A stretch of DNA of 64,000 nucleotides. Origin: Fischerella sp. JS2 (GTDB lineage Bacteria > Cyanobacteriota > Cyanobacteriia > Cyanobacteriales > Nostocaceae). Shown piece by piece: positions 63,633-64,000 of the stretch. Positions within the stretch are counted from its first letter, which is position 1, and each line of letters begins with the position of its first letter. The notes under the pieces are model-generated. The model was given only the letters and a program-made list of their open reading frames with translations. It was not told where the DNA came from and did not search any database. The stretch is taken from assembly GCF_032393985.1 (NCBI RefSeq), contig NZ_CP135918.1, positions 2,542,001-2,606,000 on the forward strand, given 5' to 3'. Position numbers and translations under genes: made by a program.

Positions 63633-64000
63633 ATGTCTAGATTTTTAGAATATTTACTAATAGCTGGTTATATTGCAGTTTTGCTTGTTGTCAGTCATTG
63701 GATTGGACAGCAAGCGTATTCTTGGATGCCGCCTGAAGCCACAGCAGAAGCGCAAAAGGTAGATAGTTTGTTTAGCTTCTTAACCTCAATTGGCGCGTTT
63801 ATTATTCTTGGGCTTGTAGGTATGATGGTGTACTCAGTACTGTTCTTTCGCGCACCCAAAAATGACTACAGCGAGGGACACCCATCCAGAGGCGATATCA
63901 AACTAGAATTTTTATGGACGGCCGCTCCTACTTTGTTAGTTTTGTGGCTGGCTTTCCAAGGCTTCAATATTTATCAGCAATTAAATATTCTAGGTTTGCA
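63633..64000 (+). CDS. ctaC: Cytochrome c oxidase subunit II (3' end outside window)
   Basis: First 122 residues only. MSRFLEYLLIAGYIAVLLVV, then two transmembrane helices of subunit II: the second (SFLTSIGAFIILGLVGMMVYSVLFFRA) is followed by KLEFLWTAAPTLLVLWLAFQ, the conserved 'E.WT..P' turn of subunit II. The CuA domain would lie beyond the window. A DUF2231 pair in front suggests one of the alternative cox operons of heterocystous cyanobacteria. Confidence 0.88.
   Translation, partial: MSRFLEYLLIAGYIAVLLVVSHWIGQQAYSWMPPEATAEAQKVDSLFSFLTSIGAFIILGLVGMMVYSVLFFRAPKNDYSEGHPSRGDIKLEFLWTAAPTLLVLWLAFQGFNIYQQLNILGL

Noticed and set aside
656-64000. NtcA-type GTA-N8-TAC sites before susA, susB, flv4 and ctaC
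   Set aside because: None stood out by eye with a matching -10 box; a pattern search with correct spacing would be needed.

Overview
The window looks like the chromosome of a filamentous, probably heterocyst-forming cyanobacterium (order Nostocales). Reasons: GCGATCGC (HIP1) octamers occur throughout, base composition is moderately AT-rich, and the gene content is cyanobacterial (flv4-flv2 operon, two sucrose synthases, PATAN-REC regulator, menG, DUF2555, cyanoexosortase, the start of a cox operon). Intergenic DNA carries many short interspersed repeats of the kind usual in Nostoc, Calothrix and Tolypothrix relatives. I cannot name the species. I found no tRNA, rRNA or CRISPR array.

Layout. 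1-5 kb: end of a DUF1269-like protein, then the photoprotection operon flv4 / PsiE-like membrane protein / flv2. 5-10 kb: gamma-glutamyltransferase, a proline-rich membrane protein, a Tat-exported phosphatase, a GNAT acetyltransferase and a PhyH-type oxygenase. 11.8-17.4 kb: a PATAN-REC regulator, coaBC, a DUF2555 protein, an esterase and purH. 17.4-18 kb: two tandem small-RNA genes, each with its own promoter, and a 37-residue membrane peptide. 18.7-33 kb: two paralogous sucrose synthases (susA on +, susB on -) flanking a peptidoglycan-binding protein, a Ca2+/H+ antiporter, a GH57/DUF3536 enzyme, a PHP phosphoesterase and purM. 33.5-43.9 kb: a TpsB-type outer-membrane transporter carrying a repeat inserted in frame, a REC-HTH regulator, a type II sulfide:quinone reductase, a GDSL hydrolase, a broken IS200/IS605 element (tnpB plus a divergent ribbon-helix-helix gene) and a DUF445 protein. 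44-48.4 kb: menG, then a four-gene cyanoexosortase operon headed by its own PEP-CTERM substrate, whose mRNA leader can mask the ribosome-binding site. 49-54.4 kb: small stress-type proteins, a protein made of 19-residue repeats, and uvrB. 54.5-58.5 kb: a subtilisin-like protease next to a bacterial calpain. 59-64 kb: serA-prmA, two DUF2231 membrane proteins and the start of cytochrome c oxidase subunit II.

How the genes fit together. Several groups serve electron flow (Flv2/Flv4, SQR, menG, cox), sugar partitioning (two sucrose synthases and GH57), purine synthesis (purH, purM) and the cell surface (exosortase, TpsB, secreted-type proteases, GDSL hydrolase).

The most unusual material is in the non-coding and repeat layer. 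It includes a 201-bp repeat tolerated in frame inside tpsB while its 208-bp sister lies between genes. A MITE end supplies the last codons of the GH57 gene. A REP element is nested at two different points of the same MITE family. The tandem sRNA pair and the SD-masking leader of the PEP-CTERM gene are the best candidates for undescribed regulation. All functional calls rest on reading the translated sequence and recalling the families; no database search was run.
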